Assembly: GCF_011734195.1 (NCBI RefSeq)
Contig: NZ_JAANTH010000001.1
Span: forward strand, 1,512,251-1,576,250
Direction: 5' to 3'
DNA length: 64,000 nt
Origin: Halobacterium sp. R2-5
Lineage (GTDB): Archaea; Halobacteriota; Halobacteria; Halobacteriales; Halobacteriaceae
Positions 8,172 to 16,223 of this stretch are shown one piece after another. A program made the translations under genes and the position numbers. The notes beneath the pieces are model-generated. The model saw only the letters and a program-made list of their open reading frames with translations. It ran no database searches and had not been told where the DNA came from. Each line of letters opens with the position of its first letter. Position 1 is the first letter of the stretch.

Positions 8172-8996
8172 ATGCGTGAATTCCCGCCGTTGCCGGCAGT
8201 CTCCGACGCGGCGCCGTCGCTGCTCGACGGCCACCTCTGGCTCCAGGAGTGGGTTAACGGGGGGTTACTCCGCGTCCAGTTGCGCGACTCCGGACTCCTC
8301 CGCTTCGGCGACGGCGAGCGCGTCTTCGTCGCCGACGACGTGCCGCCGGGCTACCGGTACGCCGTCAGGTGCGTGCGCGAGCGCTTCGACCGCGACCCCC
8401 TCCGCGCCGCCCTCGACGACGTCGAGTCCGCGGTCTTCTACGGCGTCGCGACCCGACAGGACCCCCTCGACTACGACTGGTCCGAGCTCCCGGGGTTCCT
8501 CGGGTTCGACGTCTACCACGCCGAGGACGACAGTTTCCTCCCGCCGGACGCCGTCGAACAGCTCTACGAGCGGCTCGGGCTCGCGCCGCTGCCCGCCGTC
8601 GCGAAGGAAGTCCGCGGCGTCGACTTCGACCCCGCGGCCTACGACATCCCGGACTCCGCTTACCGCGACGGCTCGGCAGCCGGCGTGCTCGTGCGGAACA
8701 AGACCGGCGACCGCGCAGTTCTCCGCGCGGACTCGCTCGACTCGCCCGACCCGGTCGCGTTCGACACCGACCCAACTGACCTCGCCGAGCGACTCGTCAC
8801 GGAAGCTCGGGTCGAACGCGCGAGCGACGCTGCTGCTGGCGACCCGCCCGCTATCGACGAGGTGGTCGACCGCGTGCTGGAACTCCTCGCCCGCGAGGAG
8901 TACGCCCGGGTGTTCGCCGACGACGCCGGCGTCGACGTCGAGGCGTTCCAGGCCGCGGCGGCCGACCGCACGCGTCGCCTGCTGGACGGGCGGTAG
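8172..8996 (+). CDS. RNA-ligase-like protein with degraded nucleotidyltransferase motifs
   Basis: 274 residues. The layout follows RNA-ligase-family proteins of Halobacteria: N-terminal HLWLQEWVNGGLLRVQ, then LRFGDGERV, FYGVATRQDPLDYDW, PGFLGFDVYHAEDD and SAAGVLVRNKTGDRA. In active members the first segment contains the AMP-accepting lysine motif KxDG. Here residues 27-30 read WVNG, so the lysine is missing. The motif III glutamate (FxGE) is replaced at residues 89-94 (FYGVAT), and motif IV reads AAGVLVRN instead of EGVVVRN. It is likely a non-catalytic paralogue, perhaps RNA-binding. The next gene starts 52 bp later on the same strand. Confidence 0.6.
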   Translation: MREFPPLPAVSDAAPSLLDGHLWLQEWVNGGLLRVQLRDSGLLRFGDGERVFVADDVPPGYRYAVRCVRERFDRDPLRAALDDVESAVFYGVATRQDPLDYDWSELPGFLGFDVYHAEDDSFLPPDAVEQLYERLGLAPLPAVAKEVRGVDFDPAAYDIPDSAYRDGSAAGVLVRNKTGDRAVLRADSLDSPDPVAFDTDPTDLAERLVTEARVERASDAAAGDPPAIDEVVDRVLELLAREEYARVFADDAGVDVEAFQAAAADRTRRLLDGR

Positions 8997-9048
8997 CGCG
9001 CTCCGCGAATCCGTGCCCTGAAGCCGTCCGGGCGCCTACGCTGGCCTG

Positions 9049-10761
9049 ATGACGCGTCGCTTCCGCTGGGACCGCCCGCTCGGTGATGCATCGGTCACCG
9101 TCACGCGCGTCGTCGGCGACCACGAGCTCGCAGACAGCGACCGACAGCGGCGCTACACGCTCTCCGCCGACGTCGACTTCGGCGTCGTCGCCACCGATAA
9201 CTGCGAGACGGAGTGGGAGAACGGAACGCTGTGGGCCACCGTCACAGACGGCGCAGGACTCGCGCGAGTTCGACTCCGAACCGGCGACGAGAGCGCGTTC
9301 GTCCGCCTCCCTGGCCCCGATTTCGACGACCGACTCGACGGGTCCGTCGACGGAAACGCGGGTGCGGCACGGGACGTGCTCTCCGCGTTCGACTCCGCCG
9401 TCTCGATCCTGTTCGCGTGCGGGCCGTTCCTCGACGTCGAGGGGTTCGTCGCGCTCGCAGACGCGGTCGCGGGTGCGAGCGATCACGCCTCCGACGCGAT
9501 TCACGCGACTCGCTACGACTTCGTGCGGACCGCGGCGACGACGGACGCGGGCCTGCGAGTCGACACCGACGAGGAGTTCGAGGCGCTCGTCGACGGGCTG
9601 GACGCAGTCGACGCCATCGGCGACGTGAACGTTCTCGACGCGCTCGCTGACGTAACCGCGGTCGCACACGACTCCGCCGGCGAGACGCGGCGCTTCCTCG
9701 ACGACCTCGGCTACGACCTGGTGCTGCTCGCCGAGCGCGACGACGGCCGCTTCCTCGCGGCCTACCTCGCGCAGGTCGCCCGCACGTCGGGCGTCCCGGA
9801 CGCGAAGCAGGCGGCCGCGCGGCGCGCCGCGAACACCGACCACGCCGACTTCGAGGACGCGAAGGCCGCCGCCGAGCGCGCGGACTACTGGGACCGCGGC
9901 GCGGCGTGGCGGGACGCCGTCCTCCCCGCGGCGAGCGAAGCGTTCCCGACGTTCGCGTACGTGCTCGCGAACGCGCTCTACTGGACGGGCGAAGTCGGTC
10001 GCTCGGACTCCCGGACCGACGAACTCCTCCACGAGGGCGCGGCTGCAGCAGCCCAGACGATCGACCTGGAGTGGGTGGCGAGTCACGCGAAGTACGAGCG
10101 CGCTCGCGCGGCCGCTCACCGCCACCGCAGCAAGCGCAACCACGCGCTCGCGCTCGCGAACTTCGAGGCCGCCCGCGAGGTCGCCGAGTCGCACTCGTTC
10201 CTCGACGCGTGGGAGCCGACGTACAGCCGCGCTATCGTCCGGTCGAACCAGCTGTCCGCCCGCAGCGACCACGAGGCGGCGATTCGCGTTCTCGACGACG
10301 CCCTCGACGACCTCCGCGAACAGGGCGTCCCCGAGGACCGGTTCGCGGAGATGCGCGACCACCTCGTCGGGCAGCGCCACGAGCGCCGGGCCATTATTGC
10401 GGACGGCGACGACGACCGACTCGCGCACCTGGAGGCCGCCCTCGACCGCTACGAAGCGGTCGGGTTCGAGCGCTCGGTCGCGCGCATCCAGGACAAGCTG
10501 GACGACGTCGAGAGCGGAGAAACGGAGTCCGCGAGCGAGTCGGGCGGGCGAACAGTCGACGCGCGCCCGCAGCCGCTCCGTCCCGCGCCGGACGCGGGGC
10601 CGAGCCTCGCGGACATCCCGGACCTCCACGACTTCCTCACGGAACCGGACCCGACAGCGGTCGGGAGCGCCGACCCCGGCGTGCTGCCGGACGAGCGGGG
10701 CGACCCGCCCGCCGACGACCCCGGCGCGCCGGGCCGCGACAGTGACCCGCGCTACCGCTGA
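9049..10761 (+). CDS. Large helical-repeat (TPR-like) protein, unknown function
   Basis: 570 residues. The N-terminal ~110 residues are polar with short beta-like stretches (RRYTLSADVDFGVVATDN). The middle (~115-480) is alanine-rich and helical, with repeated A-x2-A-x3-Y/W patterns such as FPTFAYVLANALYWTGEV and HALALANFEAAREVAES, resembling TPR-type helix pairs. The last ~90 residues are Pro/Asp/Gly-rich and probably disordered. No catalytic motif or transmembrane segment was found. It directly follows the RNA-ligase-like gene and is probably in the same transcript, so it may be a partner or scaffold. Confidence 0.65.
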   Translation: MTRRFRWDRPLGDASVTVTRVVGDHELADSDRQRRYTLSADVDFGVVATDNCETEWENGTLWATVTDGAGLARVRLRTGDESAFVRLPGPDFDDRLDGSVDGNAGAARDVLSAFDSAVSILFACGPFLDVEGFVALADAVAGASDHASDAIHATRYDFVRTAATTDAGLRVDTDEEFEALVDGLDAVDAIGDVNVLDALADVTAVAHDSAGETRRFLDDLGYDLVLLAERDDGRFLAAYLAQVARTSGVPDAKQAAARRAANTDHADFEDAKAAAERADYWDRGAAWRDAVLPAASEAFPTFAYVLANALYWTGEVGRSDSRTDELLHEGAAAAAQTIDLEWVASHAKYERARAAAHRHRSKRNHALALANFEAAREVAESHSFLDAWEPTYSRAIVRSNQLSARSDHEAAIRVLDDALDDLREQGVPEDRFAEMRDHLVGQRHERRAIIADGDDDRLAHLEAALDRYEAVGFERSVARIQDKLDDVESGETESASESGGRTVDARPQPLRPAPDAGPSLADIPDLHDFLTEPDPTAVGSADPGVLPDERGDPPADDPGAPGRDSDPRYR

Positions 10762-10764
10762 CTG

Positions 10765-11106
10765 TTAACCGTGTTCTAAGACGGGCGTCTCGGCACCTCC
10801 CTGTGCGTGGTCGACGCGTACGCGCTCGACCTCGTCGATGCCGAACCCGTCGGCTAACGCGTCGCGGGCCGCTTCCTCGCCGTCCTCGTCTGCGGGCGCG
10901 TCGACGGCGACGGTCGCGGTCGCGTCGATCTGGAGGTCGTTCAGCCGCGGGCGGAGGTCCGTGACGTCGACCGACTCGACGGCCACGACGGCGCCGACAC
11001 CTTCGAGGACGGTCGCAGCGCCGCACTCCAGGTCGCCGGCTGCGTCGCGCGGTACGTGCATCGTGAGGTCCGCGACGAGGCGGACCTCCTGGCTGGCAGT
11101 TGCCAT
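10765..11106 (-). CDS. Hypothetical haloarchaeal protein, 113 residues
   Basis: Starts MATASQEVRLVADLTMHVPRD at 11106. Small acidic alpha/beta protein with alternating hydrophobic strands (VRLVADLTMHV, VGAVVAVESVDV, IDATATVAVDAP) and a helical segment (EEAARDALADGFGIDEVERV), possibly a ferredoxin-like fold. Convergent with the helical-repeat gene, with only 3 bp between stops. Immediately upstream of its start is a compact stem-rich segment (11108-11177) described separately, which may be its 5' leader. No family is recognised. Confidence 0.6.
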   Translation of the reverse strand: MATASQEVRLVADLTMHVPRDAAGDLECGAATVLEGVGAVVAVESVDVTDLRPRLNDLQIDATATVAVDAPADEDGEEAARDALADGFGIDEVERVRVDHAQGGAETPVLEHG

Positions 11107-11107
11107 A

Positions 11108-11177
11108 GGCTCCCGCCGAGAGTCGAACTCGGCGCCGGCAGGGCCGGCGGCCACGGGCTGTCGGGAGCGACAGCCCG
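11108..11177 (-). promoter_or_regulatory. Possible structured RNA leader with tRNA-T-arm-like fold
   Basis: Read on the minus strand, this stretch holds a closing stem GCTCCCG (11168-11162) with CGGGAGC (11115-11109), an inner hairpin CGCCGGC/GCCGGCG (11149-11133, 3-base loop), and a T-arm look-alike CCGAG-TTCGACT-CTCGG (11132-11116). It ends two bases before the ATG at 11106. A competing 9-bp hairpin, CGGGCTGTC/GACAGCCCG (11177-11154), would place GCTCCC in its loop, free to pair with GGGAGC next to the start codon. Two mutually exclusive folds suggest cis-regulation. It is too short for a complete tRNA, and GC-rich background could produce some of these stems by chance. Confidence 0.3.
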
Positions 11178-11564
11178 CGCTCGCCACTCGGAGCCACGAG
11201 AAGTTCGCGCAGTCGCCGCCGAGAGGTCGACGGCAGCCGCGTCCTCCCCGTGGTTCGACGCCGCTTCACGCGGCGAGGGCGGACGCGGACTGCGCGTTCG
11301 GGCGATACCCCGAGACCGCGACCCCCACGAGCGCCCCGGCGGACGGTCCGCTGCTGGAGCGGGCGTCCGGCGCGTGGAGTGGTGCGGTCATCGGTGTGTC
11401 ACCCGGGGGTGGCTCGGTCGCTCCGAGCCGTTCGACTTGTCAATCTCCGTCCGGTACAATAAGTTTTGTTGACGTTTGGCCCGCGTTCACACGGCCGTCT
11501 ACTGCGCGCTCGCGAAACAACGGCGGCAGTAGATTGATGAAGCGCGCACCCGGATTCGTGTCTA
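11178..11564. other. Intergenic region without a supported gene
   Basis: About 390 bp between the divergent hypothetical and Nudix genes. Reading frames here are arginine- or serine-rich shadows without protein-like character. The right part turns AT-rich (ACAATAAGTTTTGTTGACG near 11456), which could hold the Nudix gene promoter. I see no repeat or RNA gene in it. Confidence 0.4.
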
Positions 11565-11987
11565 ATGACTGACGAACCGCTGCGAGCGACGGTCACCCAG
11601 CGCGGCGTCCTCTTCTCGCCGGTCGACGGTGACGTCCTCGTCGTTCGGCGTGACTCGGACGGCGGCTGGGAGCTCCCCGGCGGTCGCCTCGACAGCGACG
11701 AGACCGCCCGCGCCGGCGTGTGGCGGGAGATCCGCGAAGAAACCGCTCTCGACGCCGACGTGGTGACGCCGGTGGACACGCTCGCCTGGCACAACGACGA
11801 CGGCGACGGCCGCTTCGCGGTCTACTACTACTGCCGGGCCGACGACCGAACGGTGTCGCTGTCTCCCGAACACGACGACCACGAGTGGCTGCCGCCCGCG
11901 GACGCCTGCCGGCGACTCAGCGACCCACAGGCGGCCGCCGTCGACGCCGCGATAGCTGCTCGCGAAGCCGCCGTCGAAGCGGAGTGA
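11565..11987 (+). CDS. Nudix hydrolase
   Basis: 140 residues. The Nudix box G-x5-E-x7-R-E-x-x-E-E is intact in GGRLDSDETARAGVWREIRE followed by ET (about residues 34-55), with Ala in place of the usual late glycine. Residues upstream (LFSPVDGDVLVVRRDSDGGW) form the expected first strands. Nudix enzymes cleave nucleoside diphosphates linked to other moieties; the substrate here is open. The gene is upstream of the acetyl-CoA synthetase gene on the same strand but separated by 160 bp with its own promoter-like box. Confidence 0.88.
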   Translation: MTDEPLRATVTQRGVLFSPVDGDVLVVRRDSDGGWELPGGRLDSDETARAGVWREIREETALDADVVTPVDTLAWHNDDGDGRFAVYYYCRADDRTVSLSPEHDDHEWLPPADACRRLSDPQAAAVDAAIAAREAAVEAE

Positions 11988-12115
11988 CGGCGAGTGAGTC
12001 TCAGACGCCGCCGTTGATGCGTTCGCGGCCCCGTCGGTCTGCCGTCCAGATCGGCTCGATGTCGCAACTCGGGACCGTCGTGTCACTCCCTCTCCGGGGG
12101 GTGGTAGGGCGAACG

Positions 12116-12121
12116 TTTATT
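12116..12121 (+). promoter_or_regulatory. TATA-like box of the first acetyl-CoA synthetase gene
   Basis: TTTATT, preceded by GCGAACG, lies 27 bases before the ATG at 12148, the spacing of a leaderless transcript. Confidence 0.5.
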
Positions 12122-12147
12122 CTCGGGAAGCCGTAGATTCCATACGA

Positions 12148-14100
12148 ATGCCGGGCGACGAGTCGTGGCATAGCGCGGTCGCCGACGAGCCGGTCGTACC
12201 GCCGGCGTCGTTCGTCGAGCAGGCGAACGTCGCCGACGCGGACGTCCGCGAGAACTTCGAGCGCGAGCACCCGGCGTGCTGGGAGCGCGCCGCCGACCTC
12301 CTGGACTGGAGCACCGACTACGACACCGTCCTCACCGAGGACGGCCCGCCGTTCCGGTGGTTCGAGGGCGGGCGACTGAACGCGAGCTACAACTGCGTCG
12401 ACCGCCACCTCGACGAGCGCAAGAACCAGGTCGCGTTGACCTGGGAGGGCCGGCTCGGCGAGTCGCGGTCGTACTCGTACCTGGACCTCTACCGGGAGGT
12501 CAACGAGTTCGCGGCCGCGCTCCGGGGACTGGGTGTCGAGGAGGACGACATCGTCACCCTCTACATGCCCGTCGTTCCGGAGCTCCCGGTCGCCATGTTG
12601 GCGTGCGCGCGCATCGGCGCGCCCCACTCCGTCGTCTTCGCGGGCTTCTCCGCGGACGCCCTCGCGACCCGCATGGAGGACGCCGACTCGGAGTACCTCG
12701 TGACCTGCGACGGCTACTACCGCCGCGGCGCGCCCGTCCACCAGAAGAACAAGGCGGACAACGCGGCGATGGCCCTCGACGACGGCGTGGAGGCGACGGT
12801 GGTCGTCGACCGCCTGGGAGACGACACGCCGCTGGCCGACGACGAGTACGACTACGGCGAACTCGTCACCGAGCACCGCGGCGAGACGGTCGAGCCCGTC
12901 GAGCGGGACGCCACGGACCAGCTGTTCCTCATCTACACCTCTGGGACGACCGGTGAGCCGACCGGAGTACGGCACACGACGGGCGGCTACTTGTCGTACG
13001 CGGCGTGGACGAGCCACGCCGTCCTGGACATCAAGCCCGAGGACACGCACTGGTGTTCGGCCGACATCGGCTGGATCACCGGCCACTCGTACACGGTGTA
13101 CGGACCGCTCGCACTCGGCACGACGACGATGCTGTACGAGGGCACCCCGGACCACCCGGAGAAGGACCGCGTCTGGGAGCTCATCGAGCGCAACGCCGTC
13201 GACGTCTTCTACACGGCCCCGACCGCGATCCGCGCGTTCATGAAGTGGGGCGAGGAGCACCCGGGCAGCCACGACCTCTCGAGCCTGCGGCTGCTGGGGA
13301 CGGTCGGCGAACCCATCAACCCGCGCGCGTGGAAGTGGTACTACACCCACATCGGTGACGAGGACTGTCCGGTGGTAGACACGTGGTGGCAGACCGAGAC
13401 CGGCGGCATGATGGTCTCGACGCTGCCCGCAGTGGACGACATGAAGCCGGGGTCGGCGGGCCAACCGCTCCCGGGTGTCGACGCGCGCGTCGTGGACATC
13501 GACGGCGAGCCGGTCGAGCCCGGAGAGACGGGCTACCTCGCGCTCACGGGCCCGTGGCCGGGGATGCCGCTGTCGATGGTCGAGCACGAGGACTGGTTCG
13601 CCGAGCACGCCTCCGTGGTCCCGGACCTCTCGGACTACGACTGGGCGTACTTCACGGAGGACAGCGCGACCGTCGACGAGGACGGCTACATCACCGTGCT
13701 CGGGCGCGTCGACGACGTCATCAACGTCTCCGGGCACCGCTTCGGGACGATGGAGATCGAGTCCGCCATCGCGGACGTCTCGGGGGTCGCCGAGGCCGCG
13801 GTCGTCAGCGGCCCGCACGACCTGAAGGGGCAGGCGGTGTACGCGTACGTCAGCGCCACCGAGGAGGACGAGGGCGCGCTCCGCGAGCGCATCGCGGGCG
13901 CCGTCGAGGACGCCATCGGTCCCATCGCGGTCCCCGACGTGGTCGTGTTCACGTCGGAGCTGCCGAAGACCCGGTCCGGGAAGATCATGCGTCGGCTGCT
14001 CGAGGACATCGCCAACGGCGACGACCTCGGCGACACCAGTGCGCTCCGCAACCCCGAGGTCGTCGGCGAACTCGAGTCCGCGCTCCCCGACCGCGGCTGA
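12148..14100 (+). CDS. acs: Acetyl-CoA synthetase paralogue 1 (AMP-forming, ANL family)
   Basis: 650 residues, close to the usual length. Family features are LNASYNCVDRHL, VFAGFSADALATRM, the invariant WWQTETGG, and the C-terminal catalytic lysine in PKTRSGKIMRR (about 611). The phosphate-binding A3 loop (about 262-274) is unusual: YTSGTTGEPTGV, where the second synthetase in this window has YTSGTTGKPKGV, so both lysines of the loop are missing. A stretch near 475-505 also diverges from its paralogue. It may have changed activity or substrate. Long nucleotide tracts are identical to the gene at 16224, suggesting gene conversion. The regulator gene follows on the same strand. Confidence 0.88.
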   Translation: MPGDESWHSAVADEPVVPPASFVEQANVADADVRENFEREHPACWERAADLLDWSTDYDTVLTEDGPPFRWFEGGRLNASYNCVDRHLDERKNQVALTWEGRLGESRSYSYLDLYREVNEFAAALRGLGVEEDDIVTLYMPVVPELPVAMLACARIGAPHSVVFAGFSADALATRMEDADSEYLVTCDGYYRRGAPVHQKNKADNAAMALDDGVEATVVVDRLGDDTPLADDEYDYGELVTEHRGETVEPVERDATDQLFLIYTSGTTGEPTGVRHTTGGYLSYAAWTSHAVLDIKPEDTHWCSADIGWITGHSYTVYGPLALGTTTMLYEGTPDHPEKDRVWELIERNAVDVFYTAPTAIRAFMKWGEEHPGSHDLSSLRLLGTVGEPINPRAWKWYYTHIGDEDCPVVDTWWQTETGGMMVSTLPAVDDMKPGSAGQPLPGVDARVVDIDGEPVEPGETGYLALTGPWPGMPLSMVEHEDWFAEHASVVPDLSDYDWAYFTEDSATVDEDGYITVLGRVDDVINVSGHRFGTMEIESAIADVSGVAEAAVVSGPHDLKGQAVYAYVSATEEDEGALRERIAGAVEDAIGPIAVPDVVVFTSELPKTRSGKIMRRLLEDIANGDDLGDTSALRNPEVVGELESALPDRG

Positions 14101-14151
14101 CCAGTTTCGACTTCCTACACGAGCACGAAACACTACTGGAAGGATAGGTGC

Positions 14152-14165
14152 GATAGTTAACTATC
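14152..14165. promoter_or_regulatory. 14-bp perfect palindrome upstream of the Bat-type regulator
   Basis: GATAGTTAACTATC is its own reverse complement and lies 63 bases before the regulator start at 14228, between it and the first acetyl-CoA synthetase. Its core AGTTAACT resembles the AGTTAGC half-sites seen before the second synthetase, so an operator role for this regulator is plausible but unproven. Confidence 0.35.
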
Positions 14166-14227
14166 TCTACCGGATAGAATCCTCTCACGAAAGTTTCTTG
14201 GTTCGCGTTCTCGTCCGTTCACGAAAC

Positions 14228-16021
14228 ATGGCAGTCGAATCGACGGAGTCGCTGCCGGCGGACTCCTACCGGCGGCTCAGGCGAGCGACGGAGACCCACC
14301 GCGAGGAGCTGGTGGTGCGGCTCGCGGGCGAGGTCGGGCTTCGCCCCGCGGAAATCGCACGCGTGCGGCCCGCGGACGTCACCAGCCACGAGCACGAGGA
14401 CGGCGACCACTACTTCCTCCAGGTCAGAGACGAGGACGGCGACGTCGCGCGCGAGGCGTACCTGCCCGCGGACGTCGAGCACGACCTGCGGCAGTACGTC
14501 CGCACGGTCGGTGTCGACGACGACGAGCGCCTCGTAGACGTGTCGCCGCGGCGCGTCCAGATGGTCGTCTCGGAGGTCGGCGACCGCGCGGCCGACCGCA
14601 CCGGCGACCGCGCGCTGCGCGACGCGTCCACGCGGACGCTCCGCCGGCGTTTCGCCCGCGAGGTGCTCGCCGAGGGCGTCGACCCGCGTGCGGTCGCGGC
14701 GGTCGGCGGCTGGGAGCGGCTCGCGAGCCTCGACCCGTTCGTCGACCACGCGGACCGAGCGGACGTCGCCGCCGCGTTCGCGGACACCGACCTCGCGCCG
14801 GCGCGCCAGACCGAGGAACCGGCGCCGGCCCGCGACGCGCGCTTCGACGCGGCGTTCGACAGCGTGCGGGCCGTCGGGGACGCGCTCGCGGACGTCTCCA
14901 CCCGAGACGGCGTCGAGCGCCGGACGTGCGAGACGCTCGTCGAGGACGACGCCTACGCGTTCGCGTGGACAGCGCGGTACAGCGGCGGGACGCTGCGCGC
15001 GGAGACGCACGTTGGCGCGGACGCAGCCCTCGACGTGACCGCGGAGGGCGGCGCCGTCGGCGAGGCGCTCTCCACGGGGAGCGTGCACGCGACCGACGAC
15101 GTCAGCGACGACGCGGCGTTCGCGGACTGGCGCGCGGTCGCCGACGCGGCGGGGTTCGACGCGGCCGCCGTCGTCCCGGTCGACGACGGCGAGACGACGT
15201 ACGGCGTGCTCGGCGTCGGCGTCGACGGCGAATTCTCGGACCGCGAGCGCGACCTGCTCGCAGACCTCGGGCGGCGCGTCGGCCGCACCGTCACGGTCGT
15301 TCAGCAGCGCCAGCTCCTGCTCGCGGACACGGTCCTGGAGCTGGCGTTCGAGACGACGGGCGAGCGGTCGCTGTTCGCCGCAGCGGCCGCCGAGCACGGC
15401 TGCACGTTCGAGCTGGACGGCGTCGTTCCCGGCGAAGAACACTCCCTGCTGTACTTCGTACGCCTGTCTGGCGCGCCCACGGAGGCCGTGCTGTCGTGGG
15501 CCGAAGACCGGCCCGCGGTCGCGGACGGCCGGCTGGTCAGGGACTACGGCGACGAGTCGCTGCTAGAGCTCGCCGTCTCCGGCCCCGACCTCGCGAAGGC
15601 GCTGACCGACCACGGCGCGTCCGTGCGCGAGCTGGAAGCGACGCCGAGCGAGCAGCGCGTCGTCGCGGACGTCACCACTGACACGGACGTGCGCGCGCTG
15701 GTCGCCGACGTCTCGGACGCGTTCCCGGACGTGGAGCTCGTTTCGAAGCGCGAACGCGACCAGCCGGACGAGACGTCGCCGGCGTTCCGTGCCTCGCTCC
15801 ACGAATCGTTGACCGACAAGCAGGCGTCCGTGCTGCGCGCGGCCTACCACGCCGGCTACTTCGAGTGGCCCCGCGGCAGCACGGCCGAGGAGCTCGCGGA
15901 CGCCATCGGCATCACGTCCCCGACCTTGCACAACCACCTGCGACGCGCCCAGCAGAAGCTCCTCACGGCGTTCTTCTCCGAGGACGGCGGCCGCACGGAC
16001 GCCGAGTGGCCCGAGAACTAG
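14228..16021 (+). CDS. Bat-like HTH-10 regulator with N-terminal tyrosine-recombinase-like domain and GAF domain
   Basis: 597 residues from MAVESTESLPAD. Residues ~15-190 look like a tyrosine recombinase fold: LAGEVGLRPAEIARVRPADV matches the first catalytic-arginine box, and LRRRFAREVLAEGVDPRAVAAVGGW matches the HxxR region. The first box His is absent, and the catalytic Tyr position reads LDPFVDH, so it is probably not a recombinase. Residues ~225-370 form a GAF-type sensor, ~375-520 the bacterio-opsin-activator domain, and the C-terminal 60 residues (LTDKQASVLRAAYHAGYFEWP) the HTH-10 DNA-binding domain. Placed between two acetyl-CoA synthetase genes and before an acetate-type transporter, it likely controls this locus. 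Confidence 0.85.
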   Translation: MAVESTESLPADSYRRLRRATETHREELVVRLAGEVGLRPAEIARVRPADVTSHEHEDGDHYFLQVRDEDGDVAREAYLPADVEHDLRQYVRTVGVDDDERLVDVSPRRVQMVVSEVGDRAADRTGDRALRDASTRTLRRRFAREVLAEGVDPRAVAAVGGWERLASLDPFVDHADRADVAAAFADTDLAPARQTEEPAPARDARFDAAFDSVRAVGDALADVSTRDGVERRTCETLVEDDAYAFAWTARYSGGTLRAETHVGADAALDVTAEGGAVGEALSTGSVHATDDVSDDAAFADWRAVADAAGFDAAAVVPVDDGETTYGVLGVGVDGEFSDRERDLLADLGRRVGRTVTVVQQRQLLLADTVLELAFETTGERSLFAAAAAEHGCTFELDGVVPGEEHSLLYFVRLSGAPTEAVLSWAEDRPAVADGRLVRDYGDESLLELAVSGPDLAKALTDHGASVRELEATPSEQRVVADVTTDTDVRALVADVSDAFPDVELVSKRERDQPDETSPAFRASLHESLTDKQASVLRAAYHAGYFEWPRGSTAEELADAIGITSPTLHNHLRRAQQKLLTAFFSEDGGRTDAEWPEN

Positions 16022-16033
16022 CTCGTGGTCGGG

Positions 16034-16203
16034 TTGCTAACTGTTTAGTGACCGCCGATGGACCGTCGCCCTTCGAGTACTTTGTGGCAGGACTGTTGAG
16101 TAGTTAGCAGACGGATATTCCGGTCGGAGCGCCCCTACGGCGCGTTTCGTCGTTCGTTTCCAGCGCCGCCCGTGTTAGCATAATTAGCGTCGGTACTTAA
16201 CAC
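16034..16203. promoter_or_regulatory. Cluster of GTTAGC-type half-sites and TATA box before the second acetyl-CoA synthetase
   Basis: The 200-bp gap holds TGCTAACT (16035-16042) and its inverse AGTTAGCA (16102-16109), then TTAGC at 16175-16179 and 16184-16188. A short inverted pair, GTGTTA (16172-16177) and TAACAC (16198-16203), brackets the TATA-like TACTTAA (16194-16200), which lies 24 bases before the ATG at 16224. Such repeated half-sites suit regulator binding; the factor is presumably the Bat-like protein encoded next door. Confidence 0.35.
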
Positions 16204-16223
16204 GCATGTCGTAAACGATTGTG

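Noticed and set aside
11108..11210. Canonical tRNA gene on the minus strand
   Set aside because: A T-arm and acceptor-like stem are present, but no 7-base anticodon loop with a 5-bp stem or proper D-arm can be built in either the 61- or ~86-base version, so it was reported only as a possible structured leader.
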